NCBI GenBank assembly: GCA_039000515.1
Contig: JBCFYV010009882.1
Coordinates: forward strand, 50,975,801 to 51,039,800
Length of the DNA stretch: 64,000 nucleotides
Direction: 5' to 3'
DNA from: Timema cristinae
Lineage: Eukaryota; Arthropoda; Insecta; Phasmatodea; Timematidae
Numbering within the stretch: the stretch's first letter is position 1; each line of letters opens with the position of its first letter. A program made the position numbers and the translations under genes. The notes beneath the pieces were generated by a model. It ran no database searches. It was not told the origin of the DNA and saw only the letters and a list, made by a program, of their open reading frames with translations. This document shows positions 1-11,065 of this stretch, piece after piece.

Positions 1-2569
1 GAACATTTGGAGCACTTTTTTTTTAAAACATGGTTTGCAGTCAAAATGGTTTGTGTTATTTTATAGATATCAATCAAACATCTCTTTATATTTTTACTAT
101 CAATGTTAACTGTTTTTCTAGAAGATGCTTGCTTAAAAGTCCATTGGTAATCAAATTAATTTATAGGTAAATTGAAACTTAATTTGACATTATTGGATCT
201 AATTCTCTCTTCAAGTATTTTGAGAAGAATGGTGTATTTATTCTATCTCTTTAAAGATAGCAGTATTGAGTATTTACTTAATAGAGCCCTAATTTTCACC
301 ATATTTATCTTTTGTCAGGTTTATTTTCAGGTCAATATATTTTGAGCATATACCGACTTTGAAATACTGAACTATCTCGCACACTAGCTGTTGGAAATGA
401 ACCTTGTATATCAGAAGCCTGGTGTTCTTCTGGTAGCAGTGAATCTTGCTGAGAACACTACTGGGTTTTTTCCATTTGGTAGACTTATGAGCAGTCTATT
501 TGGTATGTATCACAGAGTTTTTTTTATGCATCCTGGTAGAAAGATTACAACTGGCCAGTTTCATGGATAAACCGAATCACCCGAGTTTTAGACAATTTCT
601 AAGAAAAACATGTTTCCAAAACATAACGAACAAAAGATAAATGACCAGATGTGTGACTATGAATTTTTTTTTATAATTAGTTATAAATTTATAGTTTTTG
701 TTTCAATAATACTCTAACTTTTAACTCGCTGTTTAAAACATATATATATATTTTAACATGAGAAATCCTATATATATATTATTTTTTTATCACCATGTCT
801 TACTATCTGTACCAGTTATACACATAACTACTTTAATGGGATAGGAATGAGGACGGAAGCATTCCACATTTGCGTGGAAGGAGAGTGAGAAACCGTTTAG
901 GATAAACCAACCTCAGTAGACATGATTAGGATTAGAACCTCAACCTCCCTATCTTCAATAGACCAGTCCAACACAAGAGTGACACTTAGACAATGTGGCC
1001 ATTGAATCAGATGAAATCTTATCTTTACTTGCCACAGGTAACATTGTTAAGGTATGTTTTTAACACCAATATGAACCAAAAAATGTCATTATCTTAGCTT
1101 TGGAAACTTCTGAACCCAAACTGGAGGAGAGCACTGGTTTATAGGATCTCTAACAAAGATGACAGAACCAACATAATGAAGAATTTATCAGCATAAAATA
1201 TGGACTTGAACTTTTCTACACTGTTACATCTATTTCTAGTTTATTCTCAATGTTTTATAGAACATATTTTAGTAGCACACAACCACTAGCTTTATTTACC
1301 CTTCATTTTCTCCTCCTTCATCTTGTTTACTCTGAACCTGAAGAAATGATTGGTCATATCAACTTGGTTATTTCTTCTATGACGTGTAAATAGTTATGTT
1401 ATATATAAAAAAAATCCAGCTTCCTTATCTTCTGTCTCTTTCAATTTGCCACAAAAACAATTTTTACCATAAATATTTCAGGAATTTAATTTTAATATAA
1501 GATGGAGATAAATAAAATGTTAAAGAAAATAAGTTTTATAGAATGTGTTTGATGAAGATGTAAGGAGTTAATTCAAGCACTAAAGAGAGAAAGAGTGATT
1601 CAGCTGTAATAAAGGAGGTAGGTTGCAAATGCATACACTTTTTAAATATGTACGATGTCATAATCTGTGTAAAACAAAGACAGACTTGAGTTTTTGGTCA
1701 AATTGAAGGCATTGTTCCCCTGTACTCCAAGACCAGCATGCCCATTTTAGAAGGTGTTCTTTAGAGTTAGCCCAGCTATCATGGTGAAACGATCGTCAAT
1801 CCACTCTCGCACAATGGATAAATCCATCTGTGTGCATGAACATTGCAATTAGTGCACACTAGTCTTTTAATAATATTAATATATTAAGGCCAATGAAATG
1901 TAAATAGTTTAATATAGTTTCTTGAACGAGTTTCCATGGTAAAAAAAATGTTTTTCATTAATGTTTTCTAAGATCTATTTTTGCTCTGCATTAATGCAAG
2001 AGGTTCAATAACTTAAAATTTAAAAAAGTTAGTTTAGCAATTGTTAGTAACTAGCTTTTGATAATAGAATAAATGAAAACTGCACCTCTTATTTTCCACA
2101 CAACCAGATTTTAATGCTTATACCAACTAGGCAGCCAAGCCAGATTTTGGTCATTTTCTGCTTTTGATTAAGATGCCAAGATCATCCTCTTCTACCCTAT
2201 AAAGGTAGGCATGAACATCAAAAACCAAACTGGAGGTGACTTGGTGATAAAATATATAAACTAGTTAAAACTCTGTTCTAAATACACATACACACACCAT
2301 GCATATCTACATGTATACATACATATTAGTCATTTTATATATGAATAAGAATTATTAAAGAATTATTATAAAAGCTCAATTTTTTAATTGCTACAAGTTT
2401 TAAAATTTGAACTTAATTTTGGATTCATTAATTCTTAAATATAAATAAATTATTTGAAGAAAATATGGATTTCAAAAACTTTTAGATAGAATAACATTTT
2501 GTGATTAGGGTTGCATAACTGTTAATCGCCACAAACAAGATTTTAAAAGTATTTAAAAAATCTACATAC
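1..2569 (-). other. Intron 3 (partial) of STK16-like gene
   Basis: This stretch follows the exon 3 splice donor (GTATGT read on the minus strand from 2569) and runs off the left edge, so intron 3 is at least 2.57 kb. I looked for the next kinase exon (activation segment and APE region) on the minus strand and did not find it. Apart from the SINE at 779-1008 I see only AT-rich sequence with scattered stops. Confidence 0.7.
779..1008 (-). mobile_element. tRNA-derived SINE, family B (minus strand)
   Basis: Read on the minus strand this matches the SINE at 53945-54190. It has a B-box-like GGTTCTAATCC, the body motif CACTCTCCTTCCACGCAAAT, and a 3' tail ending GTAAGACATGGTGATAA. The A-box region is diverged. 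Pol III transcription from the tRNA-like head is expected of the class. No clean target-site duplication was found, so both ends are approximate. Confidence 0.65.
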
Positions 2570-2774
2570 CCAAGTCCATAATAATAGGAGTTCTATCATC
2601 TGCTATCACAATATTGGAAGTCTTCAAATCTCTGTGAGCTAAAGGTTCAGGTGTGGCTTCATGGAATGCCTTGACACCCTCACAAATTTGAAGAAACATG
2701 TTTAATATATTTTGAGGTTCTAAGTGATTTTTTGTTTGACTACGATAATCAAGTTCATTGTATAAAGTTCCTTT
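2570..2774 (-). CDS. STK16: STK16-like kinase, exon 3 (catalytic loop)
   Basis: This 205-nt exon encodes the middle of a NAK-family serine/threonine kinase most like STK16/MPSK1. It opens with KGTLYNEL, continues through ICEGVKAFHE, carries the catalytic loop AHRDLKTSN (Asp about residue 153 of the assembled protein), and ends in IIMDLG. STK16 itself has DLG rather than DFG at the metal-binding motif, which supports the assignment. The minus-strand acceptor is TTTGTTTCAG before 2774 and the donor GTATGT begins at 2569. The exon starts in phase 0 and ends after one base of a Gly codon. STK16 proteins are membrane-anchored Golgi-associated kinases. Downstream exons lie outside the window. Confidence 0.93.
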
Positions 2775-4376
2775 CTGAAACAAAATAAAATTTGATAAAA
2801 CTAGAGCTCATTTAATAAAATGATCATGTTTTAGCAGAGAACAATTAATATGTTCACCATAGGAGGATTATGATAGAAAGAGCAAAACAGTATATTGCAA
2901 GATTGACGCCTTACACCAATAAACTACCAAAGCAGGCTGACTTTGATCTAATCTTGACATTTTATTATTATCATCATTTAGCCAATATCTATATTATCTA
3001 CCAGTAGTGACAGTTGTATATAATGACTTACATTGTCACACCAACATAGTCAGATGTCTTGCACAATCATTAATGGATAAATACCACTATTGTAGAGTTG
3101 TAAAACATTACATTTTATCACTATACAAAACCAGCTTGAGAGTGTTATTGTCCAAACATCTAAGAGACTTGTCGACTTTAGCCTTATTGAATAACCCCTC
3201 CCACCCTCCTATTGGAGTCATTCACCCCATACTCCCAAGACAAGGCAGCAATGCAGTGATGTCAGAAGGGCCAGACCATGTAGCTTATTCCACACCTATG
3301 TTTCCCAAGGAACTGTTATTTTGGGTTTCTATTTAATTGTGTGTATTTTTATGGCAATATACCTAATAAATATGAACGGTTTACATATAATTAAGCATCT
3401 GTTTACTTGAAGATTTAAAATGAAGCCCTTACATTAGATTAAAAAAAATCCTGGACAACAAAATTAGAACTGCACCATATTTTTTAAGTTGGCTGTTAAG
3501 TACCTATGCCATTTTATTAATATGATTGGTGGTGGTAGTAAAATGAACACCAGGGTTATTAACAACTTATTAAATAAATTGGGCTAGGGAGGGTTACTTT
3601 GTGAAAATATACCAGCATTAGTGTGGAAAGAGGATGGGAAAAACAAAGTGATAAATACTGTTTAAAAAAATCTCTCTCAATCCACCTAGTTGAGAATTGT
3701 ACTTTACAGGTCACCAGCAAATCCTGCCTTTTGCAAGCTTTAGACCATGTGACTACCAACATGGGGATATGTATTTATTATTTTAGCATTTTTGTTTATA
3801 AAAATGCTTTAAAATATTTAATTTAGGCACAAGTAAGATTTTAATATGATGGTAAAACAAACTAATTTAGTAGGCCTAGATACAATAGACTATAGCAGAG
3901 TTGTTAAGCCTATTTTAGAGCAGGTGGCAGGTTTGTTGATAATTTTGCAATAAAATTTTTTATGTGCCTATGAGAATTTTAATTAGTGAAATGGAATATC
4001 TTCCTCATCATTATTAATAATTATTATACTATAATTTGTCAGATATTATAGTTATTTTCAAAAAGATAATACATAAGAAGAAAAAATTATTTTTGACAAT
4101 CATGGGTCTTACTAAAGTCCCAATTTTCATAGGAAGAACCTTAACTGACCGCTAAAAAAAAGTTATTAGATATACTTTCATGTATTCATACACCAAGTCA
4201 TATTATCTGCAGATGTGACTTTTGATGGATGTTATCAATACCTATAATTAAGTCTAATAAACAGTAAAATGTTATCACTGTTGACAGCAAAAATATATAT
4301 TTTTATTTTAGAAAAGGATATTCCTATGATATTCAGATTGTACCTGTCTAGGCTATCTGAAATAAATATTTGAAAG

Positions 4377-4402
4377 TAGGGCTGGGCCAATGCCGATCAT
4401 AT
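4377..4402 (+). repeat. Isolated hAT-type terminus
   Basis: TAGGGCTGGGCCAATGCCGA closely resembles the left terminus of the outer hAT element at 34969 (TAGGGCTCGGTCAATGCCGA). No partner right end was found downstream, so this is probably one end of a broken, related non-autonomous element. Confidence 0.45.
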
Positions 4403-5240
4403 AGCACTTCGATCATCAGACCATCAGACTTTATGATGACACAATTAGTAAGCATTTTGCTCAAAGGTCGAAATTATTAAAGCAGATCTTTAAAAGAAAT
4501 GAGTCACTATGAAGCTCACTGTAGCTTGTAAGAAAACATAGTTTATAATTTTTAGTATTATCAACCAAGTAATTCAGACAAAGCTAAAGAGCAAAAATGT
4601 TTTATGAGTTATGTTTAGTAAACAAAGATAGTTGACGAGATAGATTTGATGAGATATGCCTCATTTAATTCTATTTCTAAACAAAATTTGTGTTTTTTTT
4701 ACTATTTATAATCACAAACTTAAACTTTGGTTTTCATAAAAAGGCCTATTAAAACCACATATACATGTGCAGGTGTGTAGGCCTATAAAAAATCGTCACT
4801 CTTTTCTTTAACTTATAAATAAACACTTACCAAATACCTTAACAACTAATAATAATAGTTATAATTACACAATATCTTAAAAGATTTCATAAAAGAATAT
4901 GAAGACAACAAATAGAAGAAGTTGCTAGATTATTAACATTTTTATTCTTACATATGAGTAATAAAATCTAATTATTGTAATATATTTATATTCAATAATT
5001 GCTGTTCATCATTTTGATATAGATACAACAAACCTATACTCGTTAAAATACAACATGCCGTTTTAAAATTGGCGCATAATTAATTCTCAGCTCATTGGTT
5101 GGAAAAGAGCTAAAGTAGAACCCCGACTATTCAGAGTGTGTGTTAAATTCATTTGTGTACAATCCCTTCAAGTGGATTTAGAATGCATAAAACAAAGACA
5201 TAAAAAGCAGATCATTTTGAGTTCATTGTTTCTGAATTCA

Positions 5241-5856
5241 GAGAGAATATTTTTCCCACTGAGAGTGAAATATTTTTGTGTAAAATATATGAAGTGACAA
5301 TGCCAGCAGGTAAAAGGTCTACTGTTAAACATATCAGTCTCTTTAAACAGGTACTTGCTATCCAGAGAATATCAGTAAAAACTATAACTTCTCAACCATT
5401 ACCAAATGCATCTACTGGTAAAATCAAATCCTTAAGATTTTACAAAGATTTGTGTAATGTTCAGGTTTACACAAACTCTCCCCTTTGGAAAATGAGCAAT
5501 GTTAAACTAAAGGATTTCCTTGAATGGCATACGAGTCATCCTATTACAGACAAGCCCACTCTAAGGAAACATTACATACCACAGTGCTACAATGAGGTAA
5601 TTAAAAGAATAAGATATTGAGTCAACGAAAATAAGATTGCCTTTATTGATGAAACCATTGATATAGAGGGTCGTTACATTGCCAATGTAATCGTAGTAGC
5701 ACTGGAAATTGACAAGCTTGGAGAGAAATATTTGCTCACAACTAAAATCTTTGGGGTTCGTGTAACTCTTCAACAGATTTATGGTCCTGTCATGGCCAGA
5801 GGGTGTACGCCATGATGAGGTCCTACTCTTTTTGACTAATGTGATACCATGGCAGT
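5241..5856 (+). pseudogene. Intronless BED-finger hAT transposase relic (CGGBP1-like family)
   Basis: The coding remnant is collinear with the hAT transposase at 38755-40870. It has a decayed BED-type finger (CKIY where a CxxC is expected, then VKH), a helix FYKDLCNVQVYTNSPLWKM, the family motif LKDFLEWHTSHPITDKPTLRK, then FIDETIDIEGRYIANVIV, which matches DETTDRCGRYVANVVV of the other copy. A frameshift follows, and another frame continues with WPEGVRHDEVLLFLT. In-frame stops and the frameshift make it a pseudogene. It lacks the introns seen in the 38755 copy. No clear terminal repeats were found. Confidence 0.75.
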
Positions 5857-6263
5857 AAACCTTATACACATTTGCTAAGAATTATTAAAATTACTTGGGT
5901 ATAAGGTTTACAGCCGGACATTATTAGCATATTTGTAACATTAGCACCATTGTTAAAAATGAAAGGTTTCAAATTTTTGGCAAATTTATTTTTTATCAGT
6001 TTTCTGGCTAATGGCAGGTTATCACATGATGGTCCTTCATGCAGTTCAGTCCTCGGCAATCCTCTTAATCCGTCTAACTGCCTCCCACCTTGATGTTAGC
6101 AATTATCTGGTAACTTCTTGGTCATCTTCCCCTCTTTCCATCCACCATTCCTTTACTCTTTTCTTTTTGTAGTAATAATATACTAAGTTGAAATTATTTT
6201 TACTTAAGATAATTAGCATACAGATATATACTTTTTGTAGCCCCATAAATATTTGTAATACTC

Positions 6264-6301
6264 AATGTGGCCCTTAGGAACAAATGAGTTTGAGAAGCCT
6301 G
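6264..6301 (+). repeat. Right end of a hAT-type MITE
   Basis: The sequence has the form AATGTGGCCC...AATGAGTTTGAGAAGCCTG, the typical right terminus of small hAT elements, and resembles the right end at 52031-52068. I could not find the left end. Confidence 0.4.
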
Positions 6302-6574
6302 ATCTGAGGCATCCCTTTTGCAATAAAATGGATTGCCAATAACGGGCGATAAAAGCTTAATCAGCTGTATTGTGGTTGGTTTCCCATTCCCACTCCACAC
6401 AAATGTGGGTAAATTTCCTATAAATTCTACCTTCTTCACTCCTACCCCATTTTTGCAAATAGTTGAAGGTAATTTAATGCTGTTCCCTCATCTAATCTGG
6501 CGATTGAACAGATGGAATTTGTCATACTTGATCTTTTTTGTGAAAATCACAGTGGTGCTCTTTTCTATGTTAGG

Positions 6575-7372
6575 TTAGTTTGTCAGGTGGTCAGCCATGT
6601 CTTCAAGAGCCATATACTGTGTCTGATGAGGTATTTTCCCAACTGCAGTTCTTTCCAAGAGACTGTTGCAAGGACTGCGTTGTTCAATTAGTGTAAAACT
6701 GATGGTTCTATTTAGAATGTTGCTTACATTCAAATTTAAGATAGCAGAGCGCACAAGAGGCTCCTGAGACACTTCAGTATAGCTGTCTGTCAGACTTGAA
6801 ATGGAATAGTTCTGAAAGATGTGGAAAAAGTCTAGTCAGACAGGTATGATTGGGGTATCTCAACCAGGTAGAAATGAAGTCCAATGGAAGGAGTTTGTAG
6901 GGAAGTTATTTGTGCAAAACATGGCTATAGGATTTTTCAAGTTTAGAAAAACACTGCCAATTAACCTGTTAATGATGATGTTCTTATAGATCTGCTTGAC
7001 AATATGGATAAGTTGATGTGATATCGCATGGCCAACCTGAAAGTTTTACTGCTCGTCCATCAAGATCCTACTCCCTAAAACATGTTGTTGCAGTCTCATC
7101 AGTAGTAGTGTTCAAGATTACCCAAATAGTCAAATGAGCTGATGGGTTGATATGATGCTTTAGCAGTTTCGGGTCCTTACCTGGTTTGTGGAAGCAGTGA
7201 ACATTGGTGTAGGTCCAGAGCTCAGGGAAATGTGTCAGCAGGATGGTGATGAACAACTCCAATAATAAGTATTTCACCTCAATTGGTACATTTCTATGAA
7301 CTAAATATTTTATTACCAGCAAGTGCGGGTGCCTTATTGAGTTTTGGAGTGGTTAGCGTATATGACATCCTT
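6575..7372 (-). pseudogene. Non-LTR retrotransposon reverse transcriptase relic
   Basis: On the minus strand short open segments in different frames read like the start of a LINE reverse transcriptase. They are NKAPALAGNKIF (cf. KAPGxDGI), then HFPELWTYTNVHCFHKPGKDP (cf. FPxxWKxAxVxxIxKPGKDP), HQLIHIVKQIYKNI, and a degraded block GSVFLNLKNPIAMF where VFLDxxKAFDxVxH is expected. There are many stops and frameshifts. The layout resembles jockey/I-type elements but the clade is uncertain. Upstream sequence to about 8160 may belong to the same element but shows no recognisable motif. Confidence 0.6.
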
Positions 7373-8497
7373 TAAATTCTGGTTCATTTAAAGAACTATA
7401 AGATACAGCAATGATAATCTGCTCTACTTGTGCAAATTCACCATATATGATGGATTGTCAGTTGATACAAATTGCACTTTCAAATGTTCTGTATGAAAGA
7501 CAGGAGACAAGATTGGAGTTGGCCTTCTTGTCCTTTAAGTGGTAGGCAGCCATAATGTTCCTTGTTATCTGCCACAAGGACCTTTCTTATACATATAGGT
7601 TCTCAATATTTTCCTCCAGACAATCTTCTTGTATTCTTAATCATCTTGAATACTCCACATTGACTTTATTGTTCCAGCTGTCCCAGTTTACAGAGTCCTT
7701 CAAAATCTGCCATGCCTTCCCAAGACAATTTTTCTCCCTAACATGCCTTAAGGTAGAATTGTGCACGAAAGCCTATGGTTTTATCCTAGAACAATGCCTC
7801 AAAGTCAAAGATTTAAGCGCTTCTTTGAAGATGAAGGCTTTGAGCTCCACATTTTTTTTAAACTTAAGTTACCGATAGAAAGCTCAGAATGGGTCACAAC
7901 ATCTCTTTAAGGTAGGGTTTTTATGTGGTCTCATATTGAGTGCAGTTCCAATAATTGTCTGTCTGATCCATCTGTTGCCGACAAAGTTCAGGGTGTCAGA
8001 GTGTATATTTGATCAGTTATGATAAATAAGTGGGTCTGGGAGGACCATAACTACCAACAATTTTGATATGTCACAGAGCAACACATCATGAGCATCCACA
8101 ATCACTGGGCATGGGTGTGGGGAGATATGGTGGGGGCCCTTTTTGCTCCCCTCACCACTGATAGCTGTAATTAGCACTACCAAATGGCACAAAGATAAGA
8201 GTTCAGTCCAAGTTTAGTGTCTTAAGGGTGCCTTTCTATGTTCTGGTTTCCTAATGTCTCCCCAGAGATTTTTGTACATTTAAAAAAAAACTCATAAATT
8301 AATCTCCAATACCTAAAGGGCATTAATGTAATATAATTAGATACATATGGTTATAGAATCACCTCAAGACATATCAGTAAGACCAGAAAAAAAAGGGGTG
8401 GGGGGGAACAACTTTCTCTTTCATACCTTTGATGCATCCTTTAGTGTATCTTTCTTTAGCTGAACACAGGTAAGATATAATTTAAATAAGCCACTGC

Positions 8498-8722
8498 TGA
8501 GGAAAAAACAGATCATCCTCTAAAATGGTGGAACGAAAAGGGTAATGTATTTTATTTCAAGATATATGCAAGATGGCAGTAGATTATCTGGGAATACCAG
8601 CCACAGTGATATCTAGTGAAAGGGTGTTTTATTTTATTCTACAGGTATTCTATAGTTAGCCTTAGAAGAGAGTCCCTAAGATCCAAGCAAGTAAAACTAG
8701 TGTTCTTAGATAAAAATAATTG
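8498..8722 (+). pseudogene. hAT transposase C-terminal dimerisation domain fragment
   Basis: In two frames the plus strand reads DHPLKWWNEKGN and then MAVDYLGIPATVISSERVF, ending VKLVFLDKNN and a stop at about 8722. This is the hallmark hAT family C-terminal dimerisation region (hPLxWW...YLxIPATSxxSERVFS...LxFLxxN). Only this end is present, and a frameshift separates the two halves. It belongs to a different hAT lineage from the BED-hAT copies elsewhere in the window. Confidence 0.78.
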
Positions 8723-9167
8723 ACTTTGCTTGTATAGTTTGTTTTTGCATTTAATAGCAGCTAAGCACCTTTTATCATTGTAAAATTTATATCTAATGTT
8801 CCATAACAGTGTTATTAATTTACCCGAGTTAAATTTTATTTATTTAAATTAAACGAAAATGCAAATTTTGATTGTTTTATGATCAACTTGCTATAGGCTT
8901 ATAATTATACCATCAAAGTATTTGTTTATTTAATCTACTATTATTTTGACTTAAGTAAATGTGAATGCTAATGTTTTTATATTGTTTTATAGATTTTAAA
9001 AATAGGTTAAGGCCTAAATTAGGAAATCATTTTTGAAATATTTTCAATTCAAGCTGGTATATTCAGAAAATAATTTTATTATTAGCACACAAGTCTTGTT
9101 GTAATACAAATATTTATTTTACATTAATAAAAAAATCCTAGTACCATATAGATACATATTTGCATAC

Positions 9168-9401
9168 CTGATAATATGGTAAGATCACCAACACCTCACT
9201 TGTAAAGTTAAATTGTGGGTCTGGCTGACCAGTCAATGTTGAATCAATACATTCAATTATATTTGGATTTTAAGTAAATTGTAAAACTCCACTTCTTTGA
9301 GAGCAATGTTTTGGTCTTCTTTACCATGGCATATGATTTTCTTAACAGCGTAATATTTGTGTGTGTGCGCATCTTCTACAAGAGAAACAGTGCTGAAGCC
9401 C
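9168..9401 (-). CDS. STK16: STK16-like kinase, exon 2 (ATP-binding lobe), with a -1 frameshift
   Basis: The exon encodes the N-lobe: GFSTVSLVEDAHTHKYYAVK includes the end of the glycine loop and the catalytic Lys (about residue 46). ALKEVEFYNLL then provides the helix-C Glu, and after the break PNIIECIDSTLTGQPDPQ and VLVILPYYQ follow. The acceptor is AAATAG before 9401 and the donor GTATGC starts at 9167. The exon is 234 nt. Its first base completes the Gly split with exon 1 and its end is in phase 0, which requires 235 nt. The missing base lies at about 9267-9268, where AT stands in place of a codon before the Pro. It could be a base-call error, an allele or a real lesion. The flanking exons are intact. 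Confidence 0.9.
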
Positions 9402-9639
9402 CTATTTTTTAAAAAACAGAAATAAAAGGTATTAATTTGAAAATTAATGTCAAACTATAACTATGATGATGTACAATGGTTTTATTAAATGTTTAATTTT
9501 TGGTAGAAAAAATACTATAAGAAAGTGAATATGTTTACTAGGATACTAAGTCATTTGGAAACTAATATTTTACTCAAATTTGCAACAAGTTTGAAAAATG
9601 TAGGTTGGTGAACAATTAGATTAGTGTATACCAACCAAA

Positions 9640-10075
9640 AAGTAGTACTGTGAAAAAACTCATAAAATTCACTGGTTTGATACGAGTGAAATTTAGTGTC
9701 AAGTTGGGATGAAAAGGGACGCGAGAAAAGGCGAGTGTTATTGCCATTTTTTGTCAAAACTTTTTTTTTTGTCAAAATAAATCAAATATTGATCCAGTAC
9801 AACCATATAATTTAATTTTCTTCACATGTTGATATCAACAGTACCTAAGTATCTGTCATGGGCATGGTGGCATTATCTAACAAATTTTTAAATGAAGAGA
9901 AAAAGCTATCATTAAATTCCAGAACACTCTTGGCAGATATTCAAGAAATTTTGAGTTCATCATGTGAATAAAATTAAATTCTATGTTCGTAACAGAGCAA
10001 AATTTTATTCATTTTGTAAAAAAAAAAAGTTTTGCCATAAAAACTGCCAAAACACTGGCTTTTCGTTGAGTCCCC
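9640..10075. repeat. Dispersed repeat, copy 1 (partner near 55990-56290)
   Basis: Blocks TTTAATTTTCTTCACATG, GGTGGCATTAT and a T/A-rich TGCCATTTTTTGTCAAAA segment recur in the same order and spacing at 55990-56290. The region contains no credible gene. It is an unclassified interspersed repeat with approximate ends. Confidence 0.5.
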
Positions 10076-10266
10076 TTCCATCCCACCTTAATATGTAGTT
10101 TTATTATAAAATATTATAGTTATAATAATATAATTGTAATATGTTTAATGAGTTCAAAGGTTTTAAAATATAAATGATTCTACCATATATATATATATGA
10201 AATATATTGTTTGTAAAGAGCCCTGCTCTACACATGGATAATATACAAATAAGTTATAAACAATAT

Positions 10267-11065
10267 CAACTTACTTACTTACTCTAAGGCATTAGGAACT
10301 AAAGAGTTCATTGCCACACTTACAAAAAAAACCACCTACCTCTATCGAGTTAACCTCACTAAACCCTATCACTTTCTCAATTATAATTTTATCCTCCCAT
10401 GTGCGTCTAGGTCTTCCCAATGGTATCTTACCAGTGGGTTTGATAGTCAGTAACCTAAACAAGGTCCTAAACTCTCCTATTCACGCTGTATGTTCTGCCA
10501 ACCGTAATCTATGAGAATTTATTATCCCAACAATGTCTTATGAGTAGTACAGGGGATGTTAACTCATCATTATGTAACCTACTTCACCCTCCAGTAGCCT
10601 CACCCCTTTGTGAACCAAATATCTTCCTTGGCACCTTATTTTCAAACATCCTAATTTGTCTTTGTTACATAAGGTCAAAGAACCACGTTTTACACCCATA
10701 GAAAAATACTGGTAAAATTGTTTCGTATATTCTTAGTTTTACATTCCTGGACAGCAGGCAATGTCAAAAACTTACTGACCGAGTAATAGCATAGATTTTC
10801 CCACTGTATTATTTTCCTAGCTTCTAATCTAATATCGCTATTACTTGTTAAAATTGTTCCTAAATATTTAAACTCATTAAGCCTGTCTAAGGATATGTTG
10901 TTCACAGTAATCTCTAAATTATTGTCTTCAATCTGTGTTCTCTGTGTGATAGTGTACTTAGTCTTTTCAGCATTCAATCCTAATTTTATTTCCTTTCTTG
11001 CCTCAGATAAAATATCTGCATGTCTTGCGAGTGCTGCCTTACTATTGCCCAAAAATTTTAAAAAA
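10267..11065 (-). pseudogene. Non-LTR retrotransposon, 3' part (RT C-terminus)
   Basis: On the minus strand the sequence encodes the C-terminal part of a LINE reverse transcriptase: LGNSKAALARHADIL, LGLNAEKTKYTITQRTQIED, then LNEFKYLGTILTSNSDIRLE, and later, in broken frames, VKLRIYETILPVFFYGCKTW and ENKVPRKIFG. It is 5' truncated and interrupted by frameshifts. The 3' end finishes in a short GTAA repeat (about 10267-10282). A second copy of the same family lies at 44848-45745 on the plus strand. Confidence 0.82.

Larger units (their letters stand above)
2775..9167 (-). other. Intron 2 of STK16-like gene
   Basis: This 6393-bp intron lies between exons 2 and 3, in phase 0 on both sides. It contains a BED-hAT relic (5241-5856), single transposon ends (4377 and 6264), a LINE relic (6575-7372) and a hAT C-terminus (8498-8722). 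The stretches 2775-4376, 4403-5240, 5857-6263, 7373-8497 and 8723-9167 are AT-rich and show nothing I can identify. Confidence 0.85.

Noticed and set aside
2569..2783. Treating 2562-2783 as a complete small gene starting at MFQKG
   Set aside because: The first codons are intron sequence; a TTTCAG acceptor and phase agreement with exon 2 show it is an internal exon.
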